A DNA stretch of 32,945 nt. Origin: CAYFZR01 sp964347835 [NCBI: uncultured archaeon] (GTDB taxonomy: Archaea; CAYFZR01). A program made the position numbers and the translations under genes. This document shows, in pieces, positions 22,535 to 31,608 of the stretch. The stretch is from positions 1 to 32,945 of the forward strand of contig CAYFZR010000083.1 in assembly GCA_964347835.1 (NCBI GenBank). The letters run 5' to 3'. Numbering within the stretch: the first letter of the stretch is position 1; each line of letters begins with the position of its first letter. Below the pieces are notes generated by a model. That model ran no database searches. It was not told the DNA's origin and saw only the letters and a program-made list of their open reading frames with translations.

Positions 22535-24475
22535 CTACATCACAAACATCAATAATCTAAAGGCAATACCGCCCATGAAGAGAGCGAATGCTATCTCAAA
22601 AAAAGTTATGTATAATGCTCTTCTAGTTCCAAATTCTTTTATCAGGACCGCTATCGTCGCTATGCAAGGAATATAAAGCATGGTTACAAATGCTAAAACT
22701 ACCATTTGGATTGGTGTCAGTATTGTCAGGAAATTAGTCGTTTTATAAAAAGAGGCAAGCATGATGAGAGTTAGTTCTTTTCTTAGTATTCCAAATATCA
22801 AAACTATTCCAACTATGGAGGGCAAACCGAGCCAACCAACAATTACAGGATCTATTGCCTTTCCAATGGGTTCTAATAACTCCGTCAAATCTAAGATTTT
22901 AATCAATAAACTTCCAGCGATTATTAAAGGAAATGCTATGTGAATGAAACCTTTGAGCCGGAACCAAGATCTTTTGAGGGCAACCTTTAAAGAGGGCAAC
23001 CTATAAGAAGGCATTTCCATTATTAAATCTACTGGCTCTCCCGGTAAAACCTTGAAGGCAAGCCTACCGAGAGAGAATATGATTAATAAATCCACGAAAT
23101 ATAGAGCGAGCGCCCATTCCATGCCGACAAATGCTCCAACTAATCCGAGAATTACTACAGTCCTAGCGGCGCAAGGTACGAGAGTAGAAACGAAGGCTGC
23201 AAGAAATCTTTCTCTGTGTGTTTCCATTATCCTACAACCTAAACATGCTGGGACGTTACACCCATAACCGAGCATAAGAGGGATGAATGCTTTTCCGTGC
23301 AAACCCATCTTATGCATCACGTTATCCATCAAAAATGCGATTCTTGTTAGATATCCAGAATCCTCAAGGATGGATAACGCTATATAAAAAGGAATAATAT
23401 AAGGCAACGCGATTGATATGCCTGCGATTATTCCTTCGAAAATTCCCCCCCAGACCAATTCAAAAATCTTTCCTGTCCCGAATAAAGTCTCTACAATGGG
23501 TCTTGACTTGCCGAAGAAATCACCTAACAGTCCTGAAGAGAAATCACCAAATTTAAAGATTCCAAAAAAGAGGCTGAGTATTATCGCAATCATTATGGGG
23601 TAGCCCCAATACTTGTGGATCGTTAAAGAGTCTAATTTCTCAACTAGCCCTAGTTCCTTTGGAGTTACAATTTTTTGTACCTCGTTAGCAATCTTGTGGG
23701 CGATTTTATATCTTTCGGATGCTATCACTGTGGAACAACGTTCGCCATGAGTTCTTTCAATTTCTTCTGCATATTTTTCAGCAATAGATACTATCTCGCC
23801 GTCTACTTGGTTCATCATTTCTTTGACTTCTTCATCGCCCTCCAAGAGTTTAACAGCAATCCATCTAGGAGGGTATTCATTTCGTTTTCTTTTCACCAAA
23901 ATCTCGATTTTTTCAATGATTCCCTCAATTTCTTTGCCATACTTTATTTTAATGGGGTTTGCTTTCTCTCCTCCCTCTATTACATCAATAGACTCCTCCA
24001 ACAATTCATAAATTCCAACCCCCTTGGTTGCGACGGTAGGAATTACCGGGATTCCCAAGAATTCCTGCAGTCTTAAATGATCAATGTTTACGCCCTTTCT
24101 CTCTGCTAGGTCTATCTGATTTAAGGCCATAACCATTGGAGTCTCCAACTCAATTAACTGGATAGTAAAGAACAAATTTCTCTCGAGGACCGATGCATCT
24201 ACGACATTTACTACGATATCTGGTTTTTCCGTGGCAATATACTCTCTTGAGATCAATTCTTCTATAGAAAAAGTTGATAGAGAATATATTCCAGGTAGAT
24301 CAAGTATGTCTACGGTGTAGCCCTTGAAGTGCAGGGTGCCTTCTGCTCTCTCAACAGTTTTCCCTGGCCAGTTCCCAATGTGTTGGTGAAGTCCTGTTAA
24401 ATGATTGAATATAACGCTCTTACCTACATTAGCATTCCCTGCTAGTGCAATGCTCAGCGCTTTCTCCTCTGGCAT
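22535..24475 (-). CDS. feoB: Ferrous iron transport protein B
   Basis: The product is 646 aa from ATG 24475 (a TTG at 24493 would add six residues within the dtxR gene; I prefer the ATG after GAGG). The N-terminal G domain has GNANVGKS (P-loop), [11 protein letters not shown] (switch I), DLPGIYSLS and NQIDLAE. A helical GDI domain follows, then the membrane part with the two Gate motifs: [21 protein letters not shown] with Cys residues, and [15 protein letters not shown]. It imports Fe2+ across the inner membrane under GTP control. It overlaps the dtxR stop region, so it is cotranscribed. There is no separate feoA; the FeoA-like domain is fused to the regulator. Confidence 0.96.
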   Translation of the reverse strand: MPEEKALSIALAGNANVGKSVIFNHLTGLHQHIGNWPGKTVERAEGTLHFKGYTVDILDLPGIYSLSTFSIEELISREYIATEKPDIVVNVVDASVLERNLFFTIQLIELETPMVMALNQIDLAERKGVNIDHLRLQEFLGIPVIPTVATKGVGIYELLEESIDVIEGGEKANPIKIKYGKEIEGIIEKIEILVKRKRNEYPPRWIAVKLLEGDEEVKEMMNQVDGEIVSIAEKYAEEIERTHGERCSTVIASERYKIAHKIANEVQKIVTPKELGLVEKLDSLTIHKYWGYPIMIAIILSLFFGIFKFGDFSSGLLGDFFGKSRPIVETLFGTGKIFELVWGGIFEGIIAGISIALPYIIPFYIALSILEDSGYLTRIAFLMDNVMHKMGLHGKAFIPLMLGYGCNVPACLGCRIMETHRERFLAAFVSTLVPCAARTVVILGLVGAFVGMEWALALYFVDLLIIFSLGRLAFKVLPGEPVDLIMEMPSYRLPSLKVALKRSWFRLKGFIHIAFPLIIAGSLLIKILDLTELLEPIGKAIDPVIVGWLGLPSIVGIVLIFGILRKELTLIMLASFYKTTNFLTILTPIQMVVLAFVTMLYIPCIATIAVLIKEFGTRRALYITFFEIAFALFMGGIAFRLLMFVM

Positions 24476-24476
24476 C

Positions 24477-25172
24477 TCATGTTGCCTCAACAAAAATCTT
24501 CATGGCGAGACCGTGGCCTATAGCCAGTTTAGATCCTCTTACAAGAATTTCAACAGGGCCATGAAAAGGTGCTAACTCTAAAACTTTTACTTCTGTGCCT
24601 GTTGTCAATCCCATGTCCGTAAGCCTTTGAACTGGTCCTCTACCTCCTCTTATAAAAGCGATCTTGCCTTTTTCGCCTATTCTTAAGTTAATAAGAGAAA
24701 CAAGACCCCTTTTTCTTGGAATTAAAACTATTTCTTCTTCGCACTCTAAACAACTAGTAATGTCTTTATCACAAGCGGGAATAACTTTGTTATCGTCTGG
24801 ACATTTATCGGGCTGATTCAAAAGTTTGCAAAGAGCCTCTTCAGCCTCGTCTGATAATGCATGCTCCATTTTGCATGCCTGTTCATGTATGTTCTCTTTA
24901 TTAATTTTCAAAACGTCATTCAAAAATCGTTCCAGTAACCTATGCTTTCGCTTAATTTTTTTAGCAACCCTGAGACCTTTTTCTGTTAGAGTTGCACCGT
25001 AATAGGGCTGATAGTCTATATAACCCTCTTCAGATAGTTTTTTTAGCATCTCTGTAACGCTGGCAGGCATTATATTTAAAATGGCAGCAATCTCAGTGGT
25101 TTTAGCAGGCAAACCATCCTTTGTCAGGGTATAAAGTGTTTCTAAATATTCTTCAACATATTCGCTCATCAT
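24477..25172 (-). CDS. DtxR/IdeR-family iron-dependent repressor with C-terminal FeoA domain
   Basis: The product is 231 aa. Residues 1-75 form the winged-helix domain (VEEYLETLYTL, TTEIAAILNIMPASVTEMLKKL), and 76-115 the dimerisation/metal domain with KRKHRLLERFL and EQACKMEHALSDEAEEAL (the Cys, Glu and His metal ligands typical of DtxR). A Cys-rich linker (QPDKCPDDNKVIPACDKDITSCLECEEE) follows, then an SH3-like FeoA domain (INLRIGEKGKIAFIRGG...LTDMGLTTGTEVKVLE). The Cys-rich insert may be an extra metal site. It is first in an operon with feoB; TATA (GATATAAAAG on plus, 25196-25205) is about 26 bases from the ATG, so the message is leaderless. A palindrome just upstream is the probable operator. 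Confidence 0.93.
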   Translation of the reverse strand: MMSEYVEEYLETLYTLTKDGLPAKTTEIAAILNIMPASVTEMLKKLSEEGYIDYQPYYGATLTEKGLRVAKKIKRKHRLLERFLNDVLKINKENIHEQACKMEHALSDEAEEALCKLLNQPDKCPDDNKVIPACDKDITSCLECEEEIVLIPRKRGLVSLINLRIGEKGKIAFIRGGRGPVQRLTDMGLTTGTEVKVLELAPFHGPVEILVRGSKLAIGHGLAMKIFVEAT

Positions 25173-25195
25173 CTTTATTTTAAAGGTAATAAAGG

Positions 25196-25222
25196 GATAT
25201 AAAAGTTTTGGTAAACCTAAAA
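25196..25222 (-). promoter_or_regulatory. feo operon promoter with candidate DtxR-family operator
   Basis: The TATA box (CTTTTATATC read on minus) occupies 25196-25205. Immediately upstream is TTTTGGTAAACCTAAAA (25206-25222), an imperfect palindrome TTTTrG-TAAAC-CyAAAA containing TTAGGTTTACC on the minus strand, close to DtxR/MntR-type half-sites. Binding there would cover the BRE and block TFB, as expected for iron-dependent autoregulation. Confidence 0.5.
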
Positions 25223-25327
25223 ATTCATGGCTATTATTGGATAGAAAAATAACACACTTATGACAAAAAGAGTTAAATAAGACATAAACTTGACTTCAAA
25301 CAACTGATAAGATTTAGGAGTTGAGAA

Positions 25328-25774
25328 ATGTTAGAAAAGCTATCTTCACAGCTCTTCAGGGAGATAGTCGCAAAAAAAACCTCGACCTTAATCAGTCTAG
25401 TAGCCGGAGTCTTCTTCGGTTTAATCTCATACATATTTTTTAGAGGTTTCATCGTTCCGATTTGTCTCGGGATAATAGCGTTTATAACGTTTTACATGGT
25501 TTCAATACCTTTGGAAGCAAAATGGCTTGAAAAGATTAAAAAGGATATAGACATCGAACTAGGAGAGGCAGGACGCTTGATATTGATGGCACTGCATTTT
25601 GGATCAGACGACGTTGAAGGCATCGAGATAGTTACTGGTTTGTCTGAGGATTTGGTAAGAGGTAGAATAAGAATGCTTGCCCTCATGGGACTCATCAATG
25701 AAGAAAGTGGTTTATATACTCTGACTGATAAAGGGAAGAAGTATGTGAAGCGCATAAAAAAGGTTGAGTGGTGA
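25328..25774 (+). CDS. Membrane-anchored winged-helix protein
   Basis: The product is 148 aa. Two adjacent hydrophobic helices (TLISLVAGVFFGLISYIFF and IVPICLGIIAFITFYMVSI) occupy residues 18-58. The C-terminal half is a soluble winged-helix (IELGEAGRLILMALHFGSDDVEGIEIVTGLSEDLVRGRIRMLALMGLI, then LYTLTDKGKKYV), of the MarR/ArsR-like type used by archaeal regulators. It may be a membrane-tethered transcription factor. AGGAG precedes ATG 25328. It is followed by, and slightly coupled to, an AbrB-like protein gene 2 bases downstream of its stop. Signal and target unknown. Confidence 0.78.
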   Translation: MLEKLSSQLFREIVAKKTSTLISLVAGVFFGLISYIFFRGFIVPICLGIIAFITFYMVSIPLEAKWLEKIKKDIDIELGEAGRLILMALHFGSDDVEGIEIVTGLSEDLVRGRIRMLALMGLINEESGLYTLTDKGKKYVKRIKKVEW

Positions 25775-25776
25775 AT

Positions 25777-26181
25777 ATGGAGGAAGAAGAATTTTCCTTG
25801 TGTACGATTAAAGACGTAAAAGAAGGTTTAGTGCAGATTCCGCCCAGTATGTTAAAAGACTTTGAATTGGCAGACGGAGACAAGATGGCTGTAGCAATGG
25901 TCAGAGACAGAGGACAGATACGTCTCATAAGGATTACAGCAGATGAAGTTTATAAACTAAAAATTAAAACAAAGGAAATATATGAAACAGTTTTTAAGGT
26001 TGGAGAATTGCTCAAAAAGGCCAAGATAAAACCATTACATTCAACAGGTTTCTGTTACATGAAAGAGCACTGTATTTGGGAAGGGTTCATAGAAGAAGAC
26101 AAAGCAACGCTTGACAAACTAGCAGAAGATGTCGGAAAGATCGCTAATGTCTTAGATGTAGAAATTAGGAGGGTGAAATAG
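25777..26181 (+). CDS. AbrB-like/regulatory hypothetical protein
   Basis: The product is 134 aa from ATG 25777 (GTG 25768 or 25771 are alternatives). GGTGA formed by the upstream stop region gives an SD. The N-terminal 40 residues (LVQIPPSMLKDFELADGDKMAVAMVRDRGQIRLIRI) have the IPxxMLKxFxLxxGDKM layout of SpoVT/AbrB swapped-hairpin domains. The C-terminal half has HSTGFCYMKEHCIWEGFIEEDK and a terminal alpha/beta (LAEDVGKIANVLDVEIRRVK) like an ACT- or V4R-sized sensor domain; the two Cys could bind metal. Regulatory role inferred from the AbrB-like start and the winged-helix neighbour. Confidence 0.7.
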   Translation: MEEEEFSLCTIKDVKEGLVQIPPSMLKDFELADGDKMAVAMVRDRGQIRLIRITADEVYKLKIKTKEIYETVFKVGELLKKAKIKPLHSTGFCYMKEHCIWEGFIEEDKATLDKLAEDVGKIANVLDVEIRRVK

Positions 26182-26215
26182 CACCCATTTCCAACTTAAT
26201 TTTATCTTCTGTAAT

Positions 26216-26986
26216 TCATTGTCTCTGGGCGGTCTTTCTTACAAAGATAATATATCCGCTGTGCCCAATCATTCTTGTTTTAGGTCTTAATTTGGTTAAG
26301 TCAGGCATGTACTCTCTCATCAGCGATTCTACTATTAAAATAGAACTAAAATTTGTACCCTCCAGGTGCTTCAATATTTTCATGACCTGTGTTATGGTAG
26401 GAGTATATATGACCAAAAAACCGCTGGGCTTCAAAGCCTTATAAGCGTGTTCGAAAACGTTCCATGGGTCAGGCATATCTAAGATGACTGTATCTAGTTC
26501 TTTTTCGTCTATTCCTTCTCTCGCATCTTTTAATTTAAAATCAACAAAATCAATAAGTCCAGCATTAATTACGTTCATTTTAGCCACATCTAAAAACTGT
26601 TCTCTAATTTCATAACTGTATACCCTCCCAGCAGGTCTAACGTAGTATGCCAGAGCCATTGTAAGAGATCCTGAACCAGATCCCGCCTCTAATACCCTGC
26701 TGTTGGGACCGGTGCCTGTATAAAAAATTATTATAGAGGCGTCTTTGGGATAAATAACTTGAGGCATTTTCTTAGATTTTTCCATAAAATCGACCAAAGT
26801 TGGTTTATAAACAAAAAAAGTATTTCCTGTTGAAGAAATAATACTAGAACCGTATTCTTTACCTAAAAGGCTTGGTAAATCAATATTTCCAAGATGAGTA
26901 GAGAAAACTTTATTTTCGACCTTTATGAGAAATTTCCTACCTCTTCCATCCACAATAATTACGAAGTCACCTTCTTCTATCCTCAA
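26216..26986 (-). CDS. trmI: tRNA (adenine-58/57-N1)-methyltransferase TrmI
   Basis: The product is 256 aa from TTG 26986. AGGTGAGG (26989-26996) is placed correctly and the length agrees with TrmI. A longer in-frame start at 27091 would invade the divergent gene. The N-terminal beta domain (LRIEEGDFVIIVDGRGRKFLIKV) precedes a Rossmann methyltransferase with SAM motif VLEAGSGSGSLTMALA, YSYEIREQFLDVAKMNV (acidic loop), and VILDMPDPWNVFEHAYKALKPSG. It methylates A58 (and often A57) of tRNA T-loops, a stability modification in thermophilic archaea. TATA overlaps that of the divergent threonine synthase. Confidence 0.93.
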   Translation of the reverse strand: MRIEEGDFVIIVDGRGRKFLIKVENKVFSTHLGNIDLPSLLGKEYGSSIISSTGNTFFVYKPTLVDFMEKSKKMPQVIYPKDASIIIFYTGTGPNSRVLEAGSGSGSLTMALAYYVRPAGRVYSYEIREQFLDVAKMNVINAGLIDFVDFKLKDAREGIDEKELDTVILDMPDPWNVFEHAYKALKPSGFLVIYTPTITQVMKILKHLEGTNFSSILIVESLMREYMPDLTKLRPKTRMIGHSGYIIFVRKTAQRQ

Positions 26987-27024
26987 ATACCTCACCTTTA
27001 TATTTAGATTCCGTATTCCAAATA

Positions 27025-27036
27025 TATTTATAAATA
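27025..27036. promoter_or_regulatory. Palindromic TATA shared by trmI and threonine synthase
   Basis: TATTTATAAATA is a perfect 12-base palindrome containing a TATA box on both strands. It lies about 30-40 bases from both starts (TTG 26986, ATG 27065), with predicted transcription sites on each side about 25 bases away, so one element may drive both genes. Confidence 0.6.
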
Positions 27037-27064
27037 CCTCAAATATTAGTGTTGGTGAGCTCTG

Positions 27065-28285
27065 ATGATACTCAAGTGTATACAATGTCAAGCGAGGTAC
27101 CCCCTTGATACGATTATTTACACCTGTAATCGTTGTGGATCTTTGTTAGACGTTGTTCATAATTATGATAGACTCAAAGAGACGATTGATTGGGAGGAGA
27201 TGAGAGATAGGGCATTTAATCTGTGGAGATACAAAGAATTCATGCCAATAAAAGATTATAACAAGATAATTTCGTTAAAAGAAGGGGGGACGCCCTTATA
27301 TCTTTGTAAAAAATTGAGTAATGAACTTGATATAGAACTTTACGTAAAACATGAGGGCGAAAATCCAACAGGATCCTTTAAAGATAGAGGAATGACTGTC
27401 GGAGTTTCTAAGGCTTTAGAATTAGGAGTAAATACGGTTGCATGCGCTAGCACTGGAAACACATCCGCATCTCTAGCGGCTTATGCAGCCAAGGCAGGAT
27501 TAAAATGCTTAGTTCTACTTCCTGCTGGAAAAGTCGCGTTAGGAAAACTTGCCCAAGCCATTATGCATGGTGCCAACATAATTGGAGTAAATGGAAACTT
27601 CGATGATGCTCTTTATTTAATAAGACAGGCGAGCGAAAGCATGGGTATGTACCTCCTGAATTCAGTGAATCCTTTTCGTCTAGAAGGACAAAAAAGTATT
27701 GCATTTGAAATCGCTGATGAGTTCGATTTTAACTTACCAGACTATGTTATTTTGCCTGTAGGAAATGCCGGGAATATATCTTCGATATACAAAGGGTTTA
27801 AAGAATTATTCAAGATAGATTTGACGAAAGAAGTTCCTAAGATGATAGGTATTCAGGCAATGGGAGCGAGCCCTATAGTGGATGCTTTGAAAAGTAATTC
27901 CAGAATTGTAACTCCCACTGAAAATCCTGAGACTATTGCAACTGCGATAAGAATTGGCAATCCAGTAAACGCATCGAAGGCGATAAATGCAATTATAGAA
28001 AGTAGCGGATTTGCAGAGTCAGTTAGTGATGATGAAATAATATCCGCTCAAAAAGAGATGGCAAGAAAAGAGGGAATTTTATGTGAACCTGCTAGTGCAG
28101 CCTCCATTGCTGGATTGAAGAAACTAAGAAAAGAAGGAATTATCGAACCGGATAAAAAGGTAGTCGCAGTGTTGACTGGTCACGGACTTAAAGATCCTGA
28201 AACAATCATCAATTCTTGCGAACCTCCACTTGAAGTAGAATCAGATATACGGAAACTGATAGAAGTAATTATGAAAATAAAATAA
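27065..28285 (+). CDS. thrC: Threonine synthase
   Basis: The product is a 406-aa PLP enzyme. The N-terminal zinc-ribbon-like segment has CIQC (5-8) and CNRC. The catalytic PLP Lys is in GENPTGSFKDRGMTVGVSKA, with ACASTGNTSASLAAYAAKAG (phosphate/substrate loop), YVILPVGNAGNISS and a C-terminal LCEPASAASIAGL. It converts O-phosphohomoserine to threonine. GGTGAG is 5 bases before ATG 27065. It begins a plus-strand run that includes the thioredoxin-V4R protein 13 bases after its stop. Confidence 0.96.
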   Translation: MILKCIQCQARYPLDTIIYTCNRCGSLLDVVHNYDRLKETIDWEEMRDRAFNLWRYKEFMPIKDYNKIISLKEGGTPLYLCKKLSNELDIELYVKHEGENPTGSFKDRGMTVGVSKALELGVNTVACASTGNTSASLAAYAAKAGLKCLVLLPAGKVALGKLAQAIMHGANIIGVNGNFDDALYLIRQASESMGMYLLNSVNPFRLEGQKSIAFEIADEFDFNLPDYVILPVGNAGNISSIYKGFKELFKIDLTKEVPKMIGIQAMGASPIVDALKSNSRIVTPTENPETIATAIRIGNPVNASKAINAIIESSGFAESVSDDEIISAQKEMARKEGILCEPASAASIAGLKKLRKEGIIEPDKKVVAVLTGHGLKDPETIINSCEPPLEVESDIRKLIEVIMKIK

Positions 28286-28298
28286 TTAAGGGATTGAA

Positions 28299-29156
28299 AT
28301 GGAAAAGATATACAGTGTAAATGCGATAATATTTACCTCCCCAACTTGCCTCTATTGTGACTTGCTTGCCTCAAAATTAATAGAAATTGCTGATAACGCT
28401 AATATACCCCTGAAAGTTTACACCGTTGACGTTGAAGACAGTCCAGAGGTCGTGAAGAGATATGATGTTAAAACGCTCCCAACAACTTACATCGGTGAAG
28501 AAAGGTTTGAAGGATTGAGAGACGAAGAAGAAATGCAAGAAATCCTGTATACAGCTTTTACTCTGCAGCAAGGTTCCCCTCTTGATAATGACGATTATTT
28601 AATCTCGGCTTCTAAGCCTTACAAATTCTACTGGCATGAAGTAGCAGACAAGATCCAAGAAACCATAAGAGATGATTTAAAGATGATTATGCAGGGTCTT
28701 GAGACGAGAGAAATGGGTCATAAGGTAACGATGCATCTTTTCAATATTTTAACGCTTTCCTTAATTCAAACAATTAATGAAAAGGATACTGAGCAAACTT
28801 TGAAGAGATCTGCAAGTTTTTTGGGTTCCATAGTTAAGGATATGATCGAAGGCGAAGACGCTCAATCCATCTTTCACCAATTGATTGAAATCTCAGGAAA
28901 ATTAGGTTTAGGGATGCTCGAGTTGGTGAGTCACGATTCTAATAAATTGGTTTATCGGATTCATGACTGCTTTCTTTGTACGGGATTCAGAATATATGGA
29001 TATAAATTTGAGGCCCCTTACTGTAATTGGATGGGTCAGTATATCACAGCATCTCTTTCTGGTAGATTTAAGATTTCAAGATTTAGAGAAACAAAATGTA
29101 TGGCGATGGGTGATCCTCATTGTGAATTCGAAATTCACATCAAACAGGAGAGATAA
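28299..29156 (+). CDS. Thioredoxin-domain / V4R-domain fusion protein
   Basis: The product is 285 aa. Residues 1-85 are a thioredoxin/glutaredoxin-like domain with CLYC (17-20) and VKTLPTTYIGEERFEG (cis-Pro region). From about 105 to the end runs a helical V4R (4-vinyl reductase-like) domain: CFLCTGFRIYGYKFEAPYCNW, GQYITASLSGRF, then ETKCMAMGDPHCEFEI with the conserved Cys and His typical of V4R ligand sites. V4R domains sense small molecules or metals. The stop lies 2 bases before the ATG of a KaiC/GvpD-like ATPase and the two are probably coupled, suggesting a redox or ligand sensor feeding an ATPase. I have not seen this fusion named; it is not necessarily novel. Confidence 0.82.
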   Translation: MEKIYSVNAIIFTSPTCLYCDLLASKLIEIADNANIPLKVYTVDVEDSPEVVKRYDVKTLPTTYIGEERFEGLRDEEEMQEILYTAFTLQQGSPLDNDDYLISASKPYKFYWHEVADKIQETIRDDLKMIMQGLETREMGHKVTMHLFNILTLSLIQTINEKDTEQTLKRSASFLGSIVKDMIEGEDAQSIFHQLIEISGKLGLGMLELVSHDSNKLVYRIHDCFLCTGFRIYGYKFEAPYCNWMGQYITASLSGRFKISRFRETKCMAMGDPHCEFEIHIKQER

Positions 29157-29158
29157 AA

Positions 29159-30634
29159 ATGGGAAAAAAAGTTATGATAGATATCTCTGAAAAAAAATTG
29201 GAAAGAGTTACGACGGGCATACCGGGTCTAGATTTTTCAATCGGCGGTGGTTTTCCTTCGGGATTTACAATAATGATATCCGGAGAGCCGGGTACCGGGA
29301 AAACAACATTTGCTCTTCAATATGCATTTCATCAAGCAAAAAAAGGAGAAAAGGTACTCTACATAACGGCTTCTGAATCAATCTCAAAATTAAAGAGACT
29401 TGCTAAAAGATTTGATTTTTACGATTCGAATCTTCTTAAAGAGAATGCGATCGCCTTTCATGATTATTCGATCTCAGAATACGTAGATGAATTGAATAAG
29501 GTAGATGTAGCCTTATTTTTCAAGAATTTGGGCAAGATGATCAAAGAAGAAGGCGTAAAACATCTGATAATTGATCCAGTTACTATTTTGGGTCTGGTCT
29601 ATGAAAGAGAGATTGATTTTAGAAGAAATATATTACTGATAGAACCTATTATAGGTCAAATCGGATGTACAACTCTACTAACAGCTGAAATTCCAAAGGG
29701 GACTGACTTGTACAGTAAGTATGGTATAAAAGAATATATTGTTGATGAGGTCTTGTTCTTGAAAAAAGATATGTTGGACGGAAGAATAGTCAGGCATATA
29801 TACCTTGAAAAGATGAGAGGAACAGAGATTAGGCAACCCAGTTATCTTTACACCTTAAAAGATGAGTTTAAATTTTTTGAGCCGTTTAAATACAGTCCAC
29901 CTGAACACCGAAGGGAATGGGAACCAGTGCCTGATACAGAAAAACATTTTTCTACGGGAAGCGAGGATCTAGATAAAGTTCTTGGAGGAGGATATAGAAG
30001 AGGAGGATTCGTTTTAATAGACGTGGGTGAAAACGTTCCTCCAGCCGGTTACAGGCTCTTTAACTACCTTCCTTTATTGAACTTTATTACACAGGATAGA
30101 GGCGCAGCAATAATTACGGTAGGGGGCGCAGACGCAGAAGAAGTTAGAAAGAGAACGTCTATGTTTGTTAGCAGTGAAAGATTTGACAAATATGTGAGAA
30201 TAATCGAAAGGAAAATGCCTGATAAAGACCAAAAAAAACCTTATATCGTGACTATAGATGGAGCTTCCTTAGAAGAAGACAAGAAAAATTGGTTAGAAGT
30301 TCAGTCTGAGCTCAGAGAATTGACTAAGGCACCTATGTACCTACATTTTGGATACGATGTCTTGGAATACCGGTACTGGGAGCAGGCCCTTGTAGAGTTT
30401 ACGAGTCAAAACGTCTCTTTAGTTAAAGGACACGGCGATCTAGGCATTGCTGTGACTAAACCAGGTTTAACCTCAACCCAAGAACTTGCAAACATGGCAA
30501 CCATGCACATCAAAATTATAGAAATCGATGGAAGCATCGCTTTTTATGGAGTACAGCCTAGAACAAGAATATATAATATACATATTGATGTATCAAAGGG
30601 CTTTCCTAAACTAAAACTTACCCCCATTGTTTGA
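29159..30634 (+). CDS. Two-domain KaiC/GvpD-like RecA-family ATPase
   Basis: The product is 491 aa. Domain 1 has TGIPGLDFSIGGGFPSG, Walker A GEPGTGKTT (42-50) and Walker B HLIIDPVTILG. Domain 2 starts at FSTGSEDLDKVLGGGYRRG, but its P-loop (IDVGENVPPAGY) has lost the GKT/S. It is the paralogue of the minus-strand gene at 3100-4500, with the same degenerate second domain and the C-terminal YNIHIDVSKGFPKLKLTPIV. AGGAGAG precedes ATG 29159. It sits directly after the Trx-V4R gene and before an ABC exporter. Probable signal-transducing ATPase; partner unknown. Confidence 0.86.
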   Translation: MGKKVMIDISEKKLERVTTGIPGLDFSIGGGFPSGFTIMISGEPGTGKTTFALQYAFHQAKKGEKVLYITASESISKLKRLAKRFDFYDSNLLKENAIAFHDYSISEYVDELNKVDVALFFKNLGKMIKEEGVKHLIIDPVTILGLVYEREIDFRRNILLIEPIIGQIGCTTLLTAEIPKGTDLYSKYGIKEYIVDEVLFLKKDMLDGRIVRHIYLEKMRGTEIRQPSYLYTLKDEFKFFEPFKYSPPEHRREWEPVPDTEKHFSTGSEDLDKVLGGGYRRGGFVLIDVGENVPPAGYRLFNYLPLLNFITQDRGAAIITVGGADAEEVRKRTSMFVSSERFDKYVRIIERKMPDKDQKKPYIVTIDGASLEEDKKNWLEVQSELRELTKAPMYLHFGYDVLEYRYWEQALVEFTSQNVSLVKGHGDLGIAVTKPGLTSTQELANMATMHIKIIEIDGSIAFYGVQPRTRIYNIHIDVSKGFPKLKLTPIV

Positions 30635-30672
30635 CCAAAGATTTTTAATTACCATTTCAAATATACTCAAAC

Positions 30673-31608
30673 ATGCTCGCAATCCAAACAGAAGGTTTAC
30701 ACAAGGAATACGTTACTGGATTTTTCTCCAGGAACAAAAAAATAGCGATTAGTGATATATCGTTGGAAATTACTGGAGACGAAATCTTTGGCGTCTTAGG
30801 TCCGAATGGGGCTGGAAAAACGACTTTGATGTCTATACTTTCGACAATACTCTCGCCAGATCGCGGCCGTGCAAAAGTATTTGGAAGAGATATTTTAAAA
30901 GATGCAAAAAAAGTTAGAAGCATCATAAATATGTGTAGCGGGCATCCGAATTTTCCATGGGGCCTCACTGTATACGAAAATCTAAGGTACTTCGCTATGT
31001 TATACGGGCTAAATGGCAGCGAGAGAACATCCAAAATAGAAGAATGTATAAAACTCTTAGAATTAGCAGATTCTATAGATGTACGATTTGATAGACTCTC
31101 CACGGGTATGAAACAACGCCTTGCAATTGCCAAATCGTTGTTAAACGATCCTAAACTGCTTTTACTCGACGAACCTACCCTAGGACTTGATCCAGATATT
31201 GCCATTAAAATTAGAAGGATGATCAAAAAGATTCACGAAGATGATGTATCGGTATTACTTGCGTCTCACAATATGAAAGAGATAGAAGAATTGTGCAAGG
31301 AGATAGTATTTATAAAAGATGGCACTATCAGAGCTATGGGGCCTCCAAAAGAATTAAAAGAGATGATCAAAACTGGAGATCAAATTACTATCAAATTTGA
31401 GGGTTCTTTCGATCCAAAAGTTCTTCAAGAAATTCCTGGCGTATTTGAGATTGGGGAAACTAGAAAATCCCTGAAAATAGTTGTAGATGATGTTGAGAAT
31501 GTACTAAACCAAATAATTTCCAAGTTAATCGCTAACAATATTGAAATTAAGAATTTAAACGTTTCTGAACCTGATTTGGAGGATGTTTTTGTTGAATTAC
31601 TTGAATAG
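30673..31608 (+). CDS. ABC transporter ATP-binding protein (ABC-2 exporter type)
   Basis: The product is 311 aa. Walker A is in GVLGPNGAGKTTLMSIL, Q-loop region in NMCSGHPNFPWGLTVYENL, signature LSTGMKQRLAIAKSLL, Walker B LLLLDEPTLGLDP and H-loop LLASHNMKE. A C-terminal regulatory extension (ITIKFEGSF..., EPDLEDVFVELLE) is of the DrrA/CcmA type. It pairs with the permease whose start lies within this gene's last codons, so they form one exporter. Substrate unknown; class members export drugs, lipids or polysaccharides. Confidence 0.95.
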   Translation: MLAIQTEGLHKEYVTGFFSRNKKIAISDISLEITGDEIFGVLGPNGAGKTTLMSILSTILSPDRGRAKVFGRDILKDAKKVRSIINMCSGHPNFPWGLTVYENLRYFAMLYGLNGSERTSKIEECIKLLELADSIDVRFDRLSTGMKQRLAIAKSLLNDPKLLLLDEPTLGLDPDIAIKIRRMIKKIHEDDVSVLLASHNMKEIEELCKEIVFIKDGTIRAMGPPKELKEMIKTGDQITIKFEGSFDPKVLQEIPGVFEIGETRKSLKIVVDDVENVLNQIISKLIANNIEIKNLNVSEPDLEDVFVELLE

